From an uncultured Flavobacteriaceae bacterium (GTDB lineage Bacteria > Bacteroidota > Bacteroidia > Flavobacteriales > Flavobacteriaceae), in assembly GCA_943789465.1 (NCBI GenBank), contig CALSUF010000003.1:186001-250000 (forward strand): DNA of 64,000 nucleotides, read 5' to 3'. A program made the position numbers and the translations under genes. A model generated the notes under the pieces. The model had not been told where the DNA came from, made no database searches, and worked only from the letters and a program-made list of their open reading frames with translations. Positions 53,803-63,512 of this stretch are shown here, piece by piece. Numbering within the stretch: the stretch's first letter is position 1; each line of letters starts with the position of its first letter.

Positions 53803-54807
53803 ATGAAACTGAAATCTCTATATATATGTCTTGCAATCTTAGGTTACAACTTTGGATTTTCACAAGATAATATCATAAAAAACCAAAACAAAATCATGGG
53901 TGCTCAAAACCCAAGCTTTTATGCTTTTGGAGACTCTTCTAAAGCAGGGGTGTTAACTGGATTCGAAGGATTTACCGATGCTAGTAAAATCGAAACAAAA
54001 TTTGGCTTTGTGAATCATTTCTTTGAACAAAGTAATTTTTCATTGGCTTTGGATGTTAAGACCGTTGATGTAAATAGTCTTGGATACTCTGTTTCATCCG
54101 CTAACTTACATTATATCTACAGAACACAATTCAACTACAAATGGACGTTTAATCCGTCCGTGTCTATTGGGTATGGTAGCAGCTCTTTAAATTATGATAA
54201 TTTAATCTTTGAAGATCAAATAAATGTATTAACTGGAAGTATTGCCGGGGTTACTATTGACCCGGTAAACGTGGATGGTGAAATTAATTATTTTGATTTG
54301 GCTGCTGGATTTTCGCTTCACAATAATGAAAATTTATTTTTTGGGCTTAATGCAAAGCATATGAATACTCCTGACACTTCGTTCAACTCTACAGCGAAAA
54401 ATAAGAAAGAGTTGTTACTCTCTTTGCAAGCGGGCTATGAGTATGACTTAAATCCTTATGACCAGGGAATTTTACCAACATTTTCTTATTTGTTTTTATA
54501 TAATTCTATTACTATGCAAGGCGCAAAATCTAGAATAGATCTTTTTCAAGAATTGATACTAGGTAATATTTCTATCGGGCTGAACCAACATGTCAATAAC
54601 TATGAAGGGATTACAATATCTCAATTCGGAACATCTCTAAGCCTTTTTGTGCAACAAATAGAACTTGGGGTTAATTATTCAATAGACATGGGATCTACAG
54701 GTCCAGTAGGTACCGATTTTAATAGTTTTGAATTATACATTACATTTGATTTTAATCCTGACAACAAGAACAAAAGAGGAGATAATAGTCGCTTCTACGG
54801 GTTCTAA
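53803..54807 (+). CDS. PorP/SprF family outer-membrane protein of type IX secretion
   Basis: A 334-residue outer-membrane barrel with a signal peptide (LYICLAILGYNFGFSQ). YNxxxxNPSFYAFGDSS-like start and FGLNAKHMNTPD fit the PorP/SprF family (SprF is needed for SprB export in F. johnsoniae). It starts 8 nt after the adhesin stop and is surely co-transcribed. It would anchor or guide the adhesin at the outer membrane. The C-terminus ends FYGF after a basic stretch, which is slightly unusual for a barrel. Confidence 0.9.
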   Translation: MKLKSLYICLAILGYNFGFSQDNIIKNQNKIMGAQNPSFYAFGDSSKAGVLTGFEGFTDASKIETKFGFVNHFFEQSNFSLALDVKTVDVNSLGYSVSSANLHYIYRTQFNYKWTFNPSVSIGYGSSSLNYDNLIFEDQINVLTGSIAGVTIDPVNVDGEINYFDLAAGFSLHNNENLFFGLNAKHMNTPDTSFNSTAKNKKELLLSLQAGYEYDLNPYDQGILPTFSYLFLYNSITMQGAKSRIDLFQELILGNISIGLNQHVNNYEGITISQFGTSLSLFVQQIELGVNYSIDMGSTGPVGTDFNSFELYITFDFNPDNKNKRGDNSRFYGF

Positions 54808-54955
54808 TATATAGCAATCAAAATACATACGTTATTACTATAAACGAAAGTACAATTACAGTATAAATTTTTTAGAATTTAATTTCGTACCACAATTTTT
54901 ATGATTATTGTTGTACTTTGTTAGTTTACCGACAAAACATTTAAGTTATAAAGTG

Positions 54956-55660
54956 ATGCTATCTAGTCCGTTATTATCTATTGTAATTCCTGTGTTTAAT
55001 GAAGAAGACACTATTAAACCATTAATTGTTTCTATTCAAAAGGAACTATCAATATACAGTTATGAACTTATTTTTGTAGATGATTTTTCATCAGACACCA
55101 CCTCAGAAATTATAAAGTCAGAGGCAAATCTTCACATAAGCCTTATAGCATTTGAACATCATAAAGGCCAAAGTTCGGCTCTAGCTGCGGGGATTGAAAG
55201 TGCACGAGGACATTATATTGCAACAATGGATGGCGACCTTCAAAATGACCCATCAGATATTCCAAAAATGTTAGAGTTAATTCAAAAAGAAGGGTGGGAT
55301 ATGGTAATTGGTTTTCGTCAAAACAGACAAGATCCATTTCTTAAAACAATGCCCTCTAAAATTGCAAATTTTATTATCAGAAAAACCACGCAACTCCAAA
55401 TTAGAGATTCAGGTTGTGCATTAAAAGTAATGACATCCAAAACTGCTAAAGAAATTCCTCTTCATGGTGAACTGCATCGATTCATGGCACTCAATGCGCA
55501 TATCAACGGAGCTCGAATTATAGAAATCCCCATCATTCACCACCCAAGAATTTACGGAGTTTCTAAATATGGCTTAGAACGTACCTTTAAGGTTATGAGG
55601 GATTTAAGCCAAATTATTTTTGCTCACAAAACACTGCATTCCAAAAGAGTGAAGACTTAG
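54956..55660 (+). CDS. Family 2 glycosyltransferase (polyprenyl-phosphate type)
   Basis: A GT-A fold glycosyltransferase of 234 residues. It starts with PLLSIVIPVFNEEDTIKPL, has the DxD-type motif ATMDGDLQNDPSDI for the nucleotide-sugar metal, and resembles dolichyl/polyprenyl-phosphate mannosyl- or glucosyltransferases (DPM1-like). No transmembrane helices follow, so it would act at the cytoplasmic face. The ATG at 54956 is preferred over a TTG at 54908 because the family motif begins 7 residues after it. Substrate unknown; envelope or protein glycosylation is an inference. Confidence 0.88.
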   Translation: MLSSPLLSIVIPVFNEEDTIKPLIVSIQKELSIYSYELIFVDDFSSDTTSEIIKSEANLHISLIAFEHHKGQSSALAAGIESARGHYIATMDGDLQNDPSDIPKMLELIQKEGWDMVIGFRQNRQDPFLKTMPSKIANFIIRKTTQLQIRDSGCALKVMTSKTAKEIPLHGELHRFMALNAHINGARIIEIPIIHHPRIYGVSKYGLERTFKVMRDLSQIIFAHKTLHSKRVKT

Positions 55661-55719
55661 TTTCAATCCATCGCTTAGTTTAAAAAAATAATGGTAATTT
55701 TAGAGTCTGAATCAATTGG

Positions 55720-56586
55720 ATGTTACCAAAACTAAAAATAATTGAATGCCCACGAGATGCCATGCAAGGTATAAAGGCATTTATTCCAACACCTCAAAAA
55801 ATTCAGTACCTTCAATCGTTGTTGCGTGTTGGTTTTGATACCATCGATTTTGGAAGTTTTGTTTCTCCTAAAGCCATCCCTCAAATGGTAGACACTGCTG
55901 AAGTTTTAGCCCAGTTAGACCTTAATGCTACCTCTAGTAAATTATTAGCTATTGTAGCAAACCGTAGAGGCGCATTGGCAGCTGCGTCCCATAGGGAAAT
56001 TGATTTTTTAGGCTATCCGTTTTCAATATCTGAAAATTTTCAAATGCGAAATACGCATAAAACAATTACGCAATCTATTGATATACTGGAAGAGATTTTA
56101 GAAATTGCACAAACCAATAATAAACGCGTTGTTGTGTATATATCCATGGCTTTTGGAAACCCTTATGGTGACCCCTGGAATGTGGATGTCGTTGCTAAAT
56201 GGACAGAACGTTTACATAAAATGGGTGTCGAAATTTTGTCGTTGAGTGATACAATAGGAAGTTCTATTCCGGAGAGTATATCTTACTTGTTTTCAAATTT
56301 AATTCCTGCCTATCCCCACATTGAATTTGGTGCACATCTACATACCAACCCTTTACATTGGCATTCCAAAGTGGACGCTGCCTATAAAGCTGGATGTGTA
56401 AGGTTTGATGGTGCCATTCAAGGATTTGGTGGTTGCCCTATGGCCAAAGACGACCTAACGGGTAATATGCCTACAGAAAAATTACTATCCTATTTTACAG
56501 CTAAAAAGGCCTTTACTAATTTGAATGCTCTTAGCTTTGAAAGTGCCTACAACGAGGCTACAAAAATTTTCTCTATATACCATTAA
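55720..56586 (+). CDS. Hydroxymethylglutaryl-CoA lyase
   Basis: Cleaves HMG-CoA to acetyl-CoA and acetoacetate, the last step of leucine breakdown. The 288-residue TIM barrel shows ECPRDAMQGIKAFIPT, which carries the conserved catalytic Arg and Asp, HLHTNPLHW for the metal-binding His, and GFGGCPMAKDDLTGNM with the active-site Cys. It belongs to the HMGL-like family; a related citramalate or homocitrate synthase is excluded by the GGCP motif. It lies 59 nt after the glycosyltransferase and ends before a terminator. Confidence 0.93.
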   Translation: MLPKLKIIECPRDAMQGIKAFIPTPQKIQYLQSLLRVGFDTIDFGSFVSPKAIPQMVDTAEVLAQLDLNATSSKLLAIVANRRGALAAASHREIDFLGYPFSISENFQMRNTHKTITQSIDILEEILEIAQTNNKRVVVYISMAFGNPYGDPWNVDVVAKWTERLHKMGVEILSLSDTIGSSIPESISYLFSNLIPAYPHIEFGAHLHTNPLHWHSKVDAAYKAGCVRFDGAIQGFGGCPMAKDDLTGNMPTEKLLSYFTAKKAFTNLNALSFESAYNEATKIFSIYH

Positions 56587-56590
56587 AAAC

Positions 56591-56618
56591 AAAGGCCATT
56601 ACTTTCGTAATAGCCTTT
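56591..56618. terminator. Bidirectional terminator
   Basis: AAAGGCcATTAC (56591-56602) pairs with GTAATaGCCTTT (56607-56618) around a 4-nt loop, with A and T runs on both sides. It lies between the convergent HMG-CoA lyase and TonB-receptor genes and can serve both. Confidence 0.75.
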
Positions 56619-56638
56619 TAAAGTTATTCAATCTTTTT

Positions 56639-58855
56639 TTAGAATCTGAAGTCTAAACCTCCATAAATTCCAAAAGGATGTCCAGGACGTAATCCAGCAG
56701 GTACTTTAGCAACCGCATAAGTTTTATCTAAAACATTAATTACTTTAGCTGATAAGCTGAGTGTTTTTGAAACATGGTATTTACCTACAAAATCGATAAT
56801 AAAGTTGGATGTAATGCCATTAGCAGCGTTGACCGCATCTGCACTTGCCTCGGTTTTAAAGGCACCATTCAAACGGCCACTCAAGTTGAGTTCAAACTTT
56901 GCATGCTCTAACGATATGGAAGTATTAAATTGATGCTTGGCGATATAAGGTAACTCGTCACCACTTTGAACTTCACCCCACAAACCGTCATCACTTCCAA
57001 AACTGTTTAAAAATTCAGTATCGGTAAACGTATATCCGAAGGTAATAGGTAACGCATACGATGTATTCTTTTGGGGTAAGTCATAATTTAGCAATAATTC
57101 AATTCCTTTTACGCTAACCTCTCCAGCATTAAATTGCTCTAAAGACCCTGTTCCACCAGAGGCAGCTAAGTCACTTCCAAGTAAGTTGCTATAATCGTTA
57201 TAAAACCCAACAACTTCTCCTCGTATCCCTTTGATATTGAACCGTGACCCTAATTCGTAATTGATACTTTCTTCTGATTCTTGACCAACCGTGTTTCCAG
57301 GAGGAGAAAAGCCTTTGTGCACACCACCAAAAAGAGAAGTCGAATTATTAAATTTATAGTTGACCCCTATGCCAGGAATGAAAATAGAGACTTTATTCTC
57401 TCTAGTAGAAAGGTCTGCTCCAGTTCTGCTAGGGTCATCAGATCCAAAATTTTCTCTTTCCAATACAATATCTTCGTAACGAATTCCAGGGGTTATGGTC
57501 ATCTTATTAAATTTTAATTTATACAAAATAGAACCTGCAAAAGCGGCTGCTTTACTAATGCGGTTGGCGTCACTTCCTGGAGCCCCTTCAGAAGTTAAAT
57601 TCATTTGACCATCCGTAATGCTGTAGCCATCTTTCCATTGAAAACGATCTTCATCATCATAATGATAACGCAACCCAATTTCAACATCATGAAACACATT
57701 TGCATTGTCCCAATGGAAATCCAATTTAGTTTGAACTCCTTTAGAGAGATAACTTCTGTTGTTTGCTTTTAAGACGAAGGCGTTTGCATCAGAATCGGAA
57801 GTCCCATTAATAATATCCATATAGCTTGGGTAGTTTTGAGGAGCCTTTAATATTTTAGAAATCTTCACTTTCTCACCACCAAAAACCACATCATTTAGCT
57901 TATACCAATTTCGCGAGAAATCGTTATAATAAGCGTTGCTCGTAATTCTCAAAAATTTAGATACATCTATTTTATGAGTCACCATAAACTGAAGATGCTC
58001 ATTCGTCATTTTATCTTTTTGGGATGCTGCATATCGATCGAAAGGATTGGTTTTAAAATCTTCAGTCGTTAAACCAAGGTACGTTTCATTAGAAGTTTCA
58101 TCCGAATATTGAAATTTAAATTCAAGCGATTGTTTGAATTTTGCATCCAGTTTATTTTGAAGCTTAAATTTGGCTACAACATCGTTTTTATCAAAGCCTG
58201 TATTGTCGCCATTTGGTAAGTTTTTGAAACCATCAGAATTATTATTTAGATACTCTACCGAATATCCAATATTAGTTTTTGAATCTCCAATTTTTAAGTG
58301 TGTTTGCCCCGTGTTAAAGCTGCCATAACTCGTTTGTATACTTCCTTTAAAACGATCCGGTATTTGAGTACTTACTAAATTTATAGCACCACCTGTTGTA
58401 AAAGGTCCGTACTGTATTTGACTACTTCCTTTTAGAATTTCAACAGCTTGCATTCTGGCTACAGAAGGAAAATAATAGGCTGCAGGTGCACTGTAGGGAG
58501 CTGGTGCAATAAGAACGCCATCTTCCATAATAGATATTTTTGCACTACGTTCTGGAGACGTTCCACGTAGACTGATATTTGGGCGCAATCCATAGCCATC
58601 TTCTTCGTATATATTTACACCAGGTACCGCTCTTAAAACTCTATTGATATCTGAGTAAGAGAATTTTTCTAATTCTTCTGGTGAAAGGTAAAATGAAGAT
58701 CCTGTTCTGTTTTCAGCTTCATATTTACTGCCAAAAATCACTTGTGAGTTAATGAAAACAGGTTCCAGTTTTTGTATAGAATCTATTTGTTTTGTAGATT
58801 CTTGAGCATTTAACATGCCAATTCCTAATAGGGTAATTTTGAATAAATTTTTCAT
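56639..58855 (-). CDS. TonB-dependent receptor
   Basis: An outer-membrane receptor of 738 residues that imports a ligand with energy from TonB. A signal peptide (KNLFKITLLGIGMLNAQE) is followed by a plug domain (about residues 50-165: LRAVPGVNIYEEDGYGLRPNISLRGTSPERS, VEILKGSSQIQYGPFTTGGAINLVS). The beta-barrel follows to a terminal aromatic strand (YGGLDFRF). There is no N-terminal carboxypeptidase-like domain and no SusD gene nearby, so iron-siderophore or citrate-type uptake (FecA-like) is more likely than glycans. It is monocistronic with a full-match promoter. No Fur box could be confirmed. Confidence 0.93.
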   Translation of the reverse strand: MKNLFKITLLGIGMLNAQESTKQIDSIQKLEPVFINSQVIFGSKYEAENRTGSSFYLSPEELEKFSYSDINRVLRAVPGVNIYEEDGYGLRPNISLRGTSPERSAKISIMEDGVLIAPAPYSAPAAYYFPSVARMQAVEILKGSSQIQYGPFTTGGAINLVSTQIPDRFKGSIQTSYGSFNTGQTHLKIGDSKTNIGYSVEYLNNNSDGFKNLPNGDNTGFDKNDVVAKFKLQNKLDAKFKQSLEFKFQYSDETSNETYLGLTTEDFKTNPFDRYAASQKDKMTNEHLQFMVTHKIDVSKFLRITSNAYYNDFSRNWYKLNDVVFGGEKVKISKILKAPQNYPSYMDIINGTSDSDANAFVLKANNRSYLSKGVQTKLDFHWDNANVFHDVEIGLRYHYDDEDRFQWKDGYSITDGQMNLTSEGAPGSDANRISKAAAFAGSILYKLKFNKMTITPGIRYEDIVLERENFGSDDPSRTGADLSTRENKVSIFIPGIGVNYKFNNSTSLFGGVHKGFSPPGNTVGQESEESINYELGSRFNIKGIRGEVVGFYNDYSNLLGSDLAASGGTGSLEQFNAGEVSVKGIELLLNYDLPQKNTSYALPITFGYTFTDTEFLNSFGSDDGLWGEVQSGDELPYIAKHQFNTSISLEHAKFELNLSGRLNGAFKTEASADAVNAANGITSNFIIDFVGKYHVSKTLSLSAKVINVLDKTYAVAKVPAGLRPGHPFGIYGGLDFRF

Positions 58856-58895
58856 TTTATTTAGACTGATTAAAAATAACGTTTGATTTCAGGCG

Positions 58896-58925
58896 CAAAG
58901 TTACAAATGAATTTTAGTTCTACAA
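58896..58925 (-). promoter_or_regulatory. TonB-receptor promoter
   Basis: On the minus strand TTG (58925-58923), 19 nt, TAACTTTG (58903-58896), then a leader of about 35 nt to the ATG at 58855. A complete match to the Bacteroidota pattern. Confidence 0.7.
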
Positions 58926-59092
58926 AGCTTATTTAGAATAAATAAAAATAAAAATATTAAATTATTGATATTCAAGTTTTTATATGTCAAGAAAAAATTA
59001 ATAAATCAAAAGCAATGATATATTTGAACGGTTTCATGTCAAATCCTATGAGAATTCAGGGTTTTTGATAAATAATAGAGTATTATGCCCTA

Positions 59093-59118
59093 TTGAACTA
59101 AAAAAAATCTTAAATTTG
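59093..59118 (+). promoter_or_regulatory. Candidate guaB promoter
   Basis: TTG (59093-59095), 15 nt, TAAATTTG (59111-59118), 23 nt before the ATG at 59142. The spacer is slightly short, the -7 box perfect. Confidence 0.5.
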
Positions 59119-59141
59119 CATGCAATTATAAGCTATTTGCT

Positions 59142-60614
59142 ATGAATGCACATCTATCCAAAATTGTCGGCGAAGGTCTTACTTACGATGACGTCCTTTT
59201 AATACCAGCCTATTCAGAAATACTACCACGTGATGTGAGTATTAAGTCTAAATTTTCTAAAAATATTTCATTGAATGTTCCAATCAGTTCAGCTGCAATG
59301 GATACAGTGACAGAGAGTAAAATGGCCATTGCTATGGCTCGCGAAGGAGGGATTGGCGTGTTGCATAAAAACATGACTATCGAGCAACAAGCTATTAAAG
59401 TACGCAAAGTAAAACGTGCCGAAAGTGGTATGATTATCGATCCAGTTACCTTGCCATTAGATGCGACTGTTATGGATGCACAAATGAGTATGAAGGAGCA
59501 CCGTATAGGAGGAATTCCAATTATTGATAGAGAGGGTTATTTAAAAGGAATTGTTACCAATAGAGATTTAAGATTCGAAAAGCAAAGTGCCCGTCCTATC
59601 ACAGAAATCATGACCACTGAAGGTTTGGTAACCACTTCTGAAGGTACCTCTTTACAGCAAGCAGAGGTAATTTTACAAAAGAATAAAATTGAAAAATTAC
59701 CGGTTGTTGATGCCAATTTTAAATTGGTGGGTCTTATCACTTTTAGAGATATTACAAAACTAACACAAAAACCTATTTCTAATAAAGATAGCTTTGGTAG
59801 ATTGCGGGTTGCCGCAGCCATTGGCGTCACACACGATGCTGTGGATCGTGCTGCTGCTTTAGTGAAATCGGGAGTAGATGCTGTAATTATAGATACAGCT
59901 CATGGACATACCAAAGGAGTTGTTGGAGTTTTAAAATCCATCAAAGCAAAATTCCCTGACCTTGATGTAGTTGTTGGAAATATTGCGACTGCGGAAGCTG
60001 CAAAATATTTAGTGGATGCAGGTGCCGATGCGGTTAAAGTTGGAATAGGACCAGGATCAATATGTACAACACGGGTAGTAGCAGGAGTTGGATTTCCACA
60101 ATTTTCAGCCGTACTTGAGGTTGCCGCAGCACTTAAAGGAACAGGGGTTCCAGTCATTGCAGATGGAGGGATTCGATATACTGGAGATATTCCAAAAGCA
60201 ATTGCCGCTGGTGCCGACTGTGTAATGTTAGGATCACTTTTAGCAGGTACCAAAGAATCTCCTGGAGAAACCATCATTTATGAAGGTCGAAAATTTAAAT
60301 CTTACCGAGGAATGGGCTCCGTTGAAGCTATGAAAGAAGGAAGTAAAGACCGTTATTTTCAAGATGTTGAAGACGATATTAAAAAATTGGTTCCAGAGGG
60401 TATAGTAGGACGAGTTCCTTATAAAGGAGACCTTTATGAGAGTATACATCAATTTATTGGAGGTATCAGAGCAGGCATGGGGTATTGCGGTGCGAAAGAT
60501 ATTCAAACGCTTAAAGAAACAGGTCGCTTTGTGAAAATTACATCATCAGGAATCAGCGAAAGTCATCCGCATAATGTCATGATTACAAAAGAAGCTCCTA
60601 ACTATTCTAGGTAG
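59142..60614 (+). CDS. guaB: IMP dehydrogenase
   Basis: Oxidises IMP to XMP with NAD+, the committed step of GMP synthesis. The 490-residue length is standard. The start GLTYDDVLLIPAYSEILP is diagnostic, and two CBS domains fill about residues 95-205 (MDAQMSMKEHRIGGIPIID, then QAEVILQKNKIEKLPVVDA). The catalytic Cys is in GPGSICTTRVVAGVG, and the IMP-binding part reads ADGGIRYTGDIPKAIAAGADCVMLGS. The flap ends in the RGMGSVEAM region. It is monocistronic. Confidence 0.98.
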   Translation: MNAHLSKIVGEGLTYDDVLLIPAYSEILPRDVSIKSKFSKNISLNVPISSAAMDTVTESKMAIAMAREGGIGVLHKNMTIEQQAIKVRKVKRAESGMIIDPVTLPLDATVMDAQMSMKEHRIGGIPIIDREGYLKGIVTNRDLRFEKQSARPITEIMTTEGLVTTSEGTSLQQAEVILQKNKIEKLPVVDANFKLVGLITFRDITKLTQKPISNKDSFGRLRVAAAIGVTHDAVDRAAALVKSGVDAVIIDTAHGHTKGVVGVLKSIKAKFPDLDVVVGNIATAEAAKYLVDAGADAVKVGIGPGSICTTRVVAGVGFPQFSAVLEVAAALKGTGVPVIADGGIRYTGDIPKAIAAGADCVMLGSLLAGTKESPGETIIYEGRKFKSYRGMGSVEAMKEGSKDRYFQDVEDDIKKLVPEGIVGRVPYKGDLYESIHQFIGGIRAGMGYCGAKDIQTLKETGRFVKITSSGISESHPHNVMITKEAPNYSR

Positions 60615-60657
60615 TAACTTCAATTCCCATTTTTTTAATGTTAATAGGAGTGCACAC

Positions 60658-60687
60658 TTGTATTTCCCCCTATAATTAGTATTTTTG
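60658..60687 (+). promoter_or_regulatory. Promoter of the PpiC-lipoprotein-surA operon
   Basis: TTG (60658-60660), 19 nt, TATTTTTG (60680-60687), followed by about 21 nt to the ATG at 60709. A full match. It overlaps an upstream in-frame TTG (60685), which excludes that codon as start. Confidence 0.7.
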
Positions 60688-60708
60688 ATTTTCATAAAAT
60701 TTAATAAC

Positions 60709-62655
60709 ATGCAAAAAACGTTCCTACTTCTAAGCACAGCCTGCTTTTCATTTTTTATATCAAATGCTCAAATAACAGATGATGATACGTTACTTACAAT
60801 TGCGAACACCCCTGTTTCTGCAAATGAATTTGTTAGAGTTTACAATAAAAACCTGAACTTAGTTCAAGATGATTCTCAAAAAGAAATAGATTCTTATTTA
60901 GAACTCTTTATCAACTACAAATTAAAATTAACTGAGGCAAAAGCCTTGAGATATGATAAGGATCCTGTATATCTTAAAGAATTTCAGTCATATAAAAATC
61001 AATTAACTCAATCTTATTTAACAGATAAAAATGTGACGGATGATTTAATTCGAGAAGCTTATGATCGAACTACGAATGAAGTCAAAGCTCAACATATTTT
61101 AATATTGTTAGATGAGGTAGAAACAGACACCTTAGTAGCCTATTCAAAAGTTGAAGCCTACAGAGAACGTCTTGTAAATGAAGATTTTGAATCCCTAAAA
61201 AAAGAACTCCACAATGGTAAAAACGTTTTTGTAGAAGATTTAGGATATTTCTCTGCGTTTAAAATGGTTTATAATTTTGAATCGGCTGCCTATGCCACCG
61301 AAGTTGGTGCCGTTTCTCAACCCTTCAGAACTAGATTTGGATTTCATGTTGTAAAAATTTTAGAAAAACGAAAATCAAGAGGGCAAGTAAGTGTAGCGCA
61401 TATCATGATTGCAAACACACAAAAAGATAGTACACTCGTCGCTAAGGATCGCATCCAGGAATTACGCCGATTACTACTGCAAGGAGATGATTTTGGAGAG
61501 TTGGCAAAACAATTTTCTGATGATAAAAGTAGTTCAAATCGGGGTGGTGAACTTAGTCCTTTTAAGTCTGGTCAAATAAACTCTGAAATCTTTGAAACAA
61601 CTGCCTTTGAACTCAGTCCCTCCAATCCAATATCTAAACCAATTCAAACGCAGTTTGGATGGCACATTTTAAAATACATCAATAAAATACCTGTAAAATC
61701 TTTTGAAGAATTACAACCAGAATTGGAAAGTCAAGTTGGAAAAGATTCGAGATCTCAACTTGTAAAAGCAAAAATGTTAGAGCAATTATTAGTAGAATAT
61801 CAGATTGAAAATCCAAACTCTAATTTGATGAATGTCGAATTAAATCTCACTTATATTACATCTGAGAAAGCTTGGGGGTTTTCTAAGGATTTTGATAACA
61901 ACCTACCTTTTTTGACGATTAAAAACCAAACCTATACGTATCAAGACTTTTTGAACTTCATAAACGCAAACCAAAAATCTAATAAAAAAGAATGGACAAC
62001 AGCTGTAGTTGTAAAAAAGCAATATGCTTCCTTTTTAGAACAATCTGTTATCCAATATAAAAAAGATAACCTTGAGAGTGAAAATGAAGAATTTGCCCAT
62101 GTTCTTAATGAATACAGAGAAGGCTTGCTGTTGTTTGAATTGATGCAAGACAAAATTTGGGAAGGTGCTAAAAACGACTCTATAGGCTTGCAAGAATTTT
62201 ACAATGCGAACAAACAAAACTATGTTTGGCCTGAAAGAATTGAAGGTTCTGTAGCCAGATCTACAAATGCTAAGTACATCAAAAAAGTTCGAAAGTATTG
62301 GCAAAAAAACTCATCAAACGAAGAAATTGATGAAGCAATAAACAAAAACCAACAAAATGTTATATTTTCAAATGGTGAGTTAGAACTAGGCCAAGCGCCA
62401 TTACCTAAAAATTTTAATGTCAGAACTAAAACACCAATTTCCGAACTGATTAAAGAGAACAATAGCTTTTATGTTGTTAATGTTAAAGAATTCAAACCAA
62501 AATCCCAAAAAACTTTTGAGGAAGCCAAAGGTCAGCTTATCGCCGATTATCAAATTGCCTTAGAGTCCAAGTGGACTCAAGAGTTGCGTACTAAATTTAA
62601 GGTAGATGTCAATGAGTCTGTACTTGCGAAAGTCAATGCATTAATTCCTAATTAA
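60709..62655 (+). CDS. Periplasmic peptidyl-prolyl isomerase with two PpiC domains
   Basis: A 648-residue exported chaperone. A signal peptide (FLLLSTACFSFFISNAQ) is followed by an N-terminal SurA-like helical part (SYLELFINYKLKLTEAKAL). Two parvulin domains come next: VKAQHILILLDEVETDTL ... FGFHVVKIL (about residues 120-220) and VSVAHIMIANTQKDST ... FGWHILKYI (about 225-330). The C-terminal half is helical with a third, degenerate parvulin-like part. It assists folding of outer-membrane proteins. It heads an operon with a lipoprotein and surA, spaced 2 nt from the former. Confidence 0.92.
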   Translation: MQKTFLLLSTACFSFFISNAQITDDDTLLTIANTPVSANEFVRVYNKNLNLVQDDSQKEIDSYLELFINYKLKLTEAKALRYDKDPVYLKEFQSYKNQLTQSYLTDKNVTDDLIREAYDRTTNEVKAQHILILLDEVETDTLVAYSKVEAYRERLVNEDFESLKKELHNGKNVFVEDLGYFSAFKMVYNFESAAYATEVGAVSQPFRTRFGFHVVKILEKRKSRGQVSVAHIMIANTQKDSTLVAKDRIQELRRLLLQGDDFGELAKQFSDDKSSSNRGGELSPFKSGQINSEIFETTAFELSPSNPISKPIQTQFGWHILKYINKIPVKSFEELQPELESQVGKDSRSQLVKAKMLEQLLVEYQIENPNSNLMNVELNLTYITSEKAWGFSKDFDNNLPFLTIKNQTYTYQDFLNFINANQKSNKKEWTTAVVVKKQYASFLEQSVIQYKKDNLESENEEFAHVLNEYREGLLLFELMQDKIWEGAKNDSIGLQEFYNANKQNYVWPERIEGSVARSTNAKYIKKVRKYWQKNSSNEEIDEAINKNQQNVIFSNGELELGQAPLPKNFNVRTKTPISELIKENNSFYVVNVKEFKPKSQKTFEEAKGQLIADYQIALESKWTQELRTKFKVDVNESVLAKVNALIPN

Positions 62656-62657
62656 TT

Positions 62658-63512
62658 TTGAAACACTTCAATCAACTTTTAGCATGTTTATTTCTGATAT
62701 TAGCGTCTTGTAATTTAAGGCCTAATAATACTAATGTGAATCCGTTAGCACGCGTCAACGATGCGTTTTTGTTTGAAGGTGATATCGATTTTAATTTTGT
62801 AAAAGGACAACCAAAGTCAGATAGCATCATTTATGTTCAAAATATTATTAATAATTGGGCCACTACTCAACTCCTAATTGACGGAGCTAATTTAAATCTA
62901 ACAAAAGATACACAAACGGAGTTTGAACGACTGGTTCAGCAGTATAAGAGCGATCTTTATACTTCTGCCTATGTGGAAGCCCTAGTCAACAACAATTTAG
63001 ATACTGTAATATCAAAACAAGAATTAGATAGCGTATACTTAAGGAATAAACAACTTTTTGTTTTAAAAGAAGATCTTTTAAAAATGAGGTATCTGAATAT
63101 AAACACCAAGTTATCCAATTTAGAAGAAGTTAAAAAACGGTTCAAACGGTTCAATGAAGAAGATAAAAAACGCTTAGACTCTATATCAATTCAGTTTAAT
63201 TCTTTTTATCTAAAAGACTCTATTTGGATAAAATCTGAACAAGCAATTTCTAAAATCAAACCCTTACAGTTAGGATTTAATAAAGTACTGTTAAAAAAAC
63301 CAAATTTTATACAGCTCAAAGATTCTTTAGGGTTATATTTGATGCAAATTAATGAGGTTTTAGAGCGTGGTAGTCAAGCTCCCATTGAGTACGTACTACC
63401 AACGTTAAAACAAATTGTCGTTAATAATCGAAAGCTAAAACTCATCAAACAACTAAAAAGTGATATAGTTAATGATGCCATTAAAAATAAAAAATTTGAA
63501 ATTTATAATTAA
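62658..63512 (+). CDS. Lipoprotein between two peptidyl-prolyl isomerase genes
   Basis: A 284-residue lipoprotein (LLACLFLILASC, Cys near residue 18). The body is helical and acidic/basic (NNWATTQLLIDGANLNL, LVQQYKSDLYTSAYVEALV) and resembles the N-terminal chaperone part of SurA/PrsA proteins without a complete parvulin domain. It starts with TTG two bases after the previous stop; there is no ATG that would keep the signal peptide, so TTG is the real start. Overlap with surA by 38 nt at the 3' end shows tight coupling. Role inferred: partner chaperone for outer-membrane proteins. Confidence 0.82.
   Translation: MKHFNQLLACLFLILASCNLRPNNTNVNPLARVNDAFLFEGDIDFNFVKGQPKSDSIIYVQNIINNWATTQLLIDGANLNLTKDTQTEFERLVQQYKSDLYTSAYVEALVNNNLDTVISKQELDSVYLRNKQLFVLKEDLLKMRYLNINTKLSNLEEVKKRFKRFNEEDKKRLDSISIQFNSFYLKDSIWIKSEQAISKIKPLQLGFNKVLLKKPNFIQLKDSLGLYLMQINEVLERGSQAPIEYVLPTLKQIVVNNRKLKLIKQLKSDIVNDAIKNKKFEIYN

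Noticed and set aside
58856-59141. Riboswitch or small RNA between the TonB-receptor and guaB genes
   Set aside because: Only the two divergent promoters could be supported; no conserved structure recognised.
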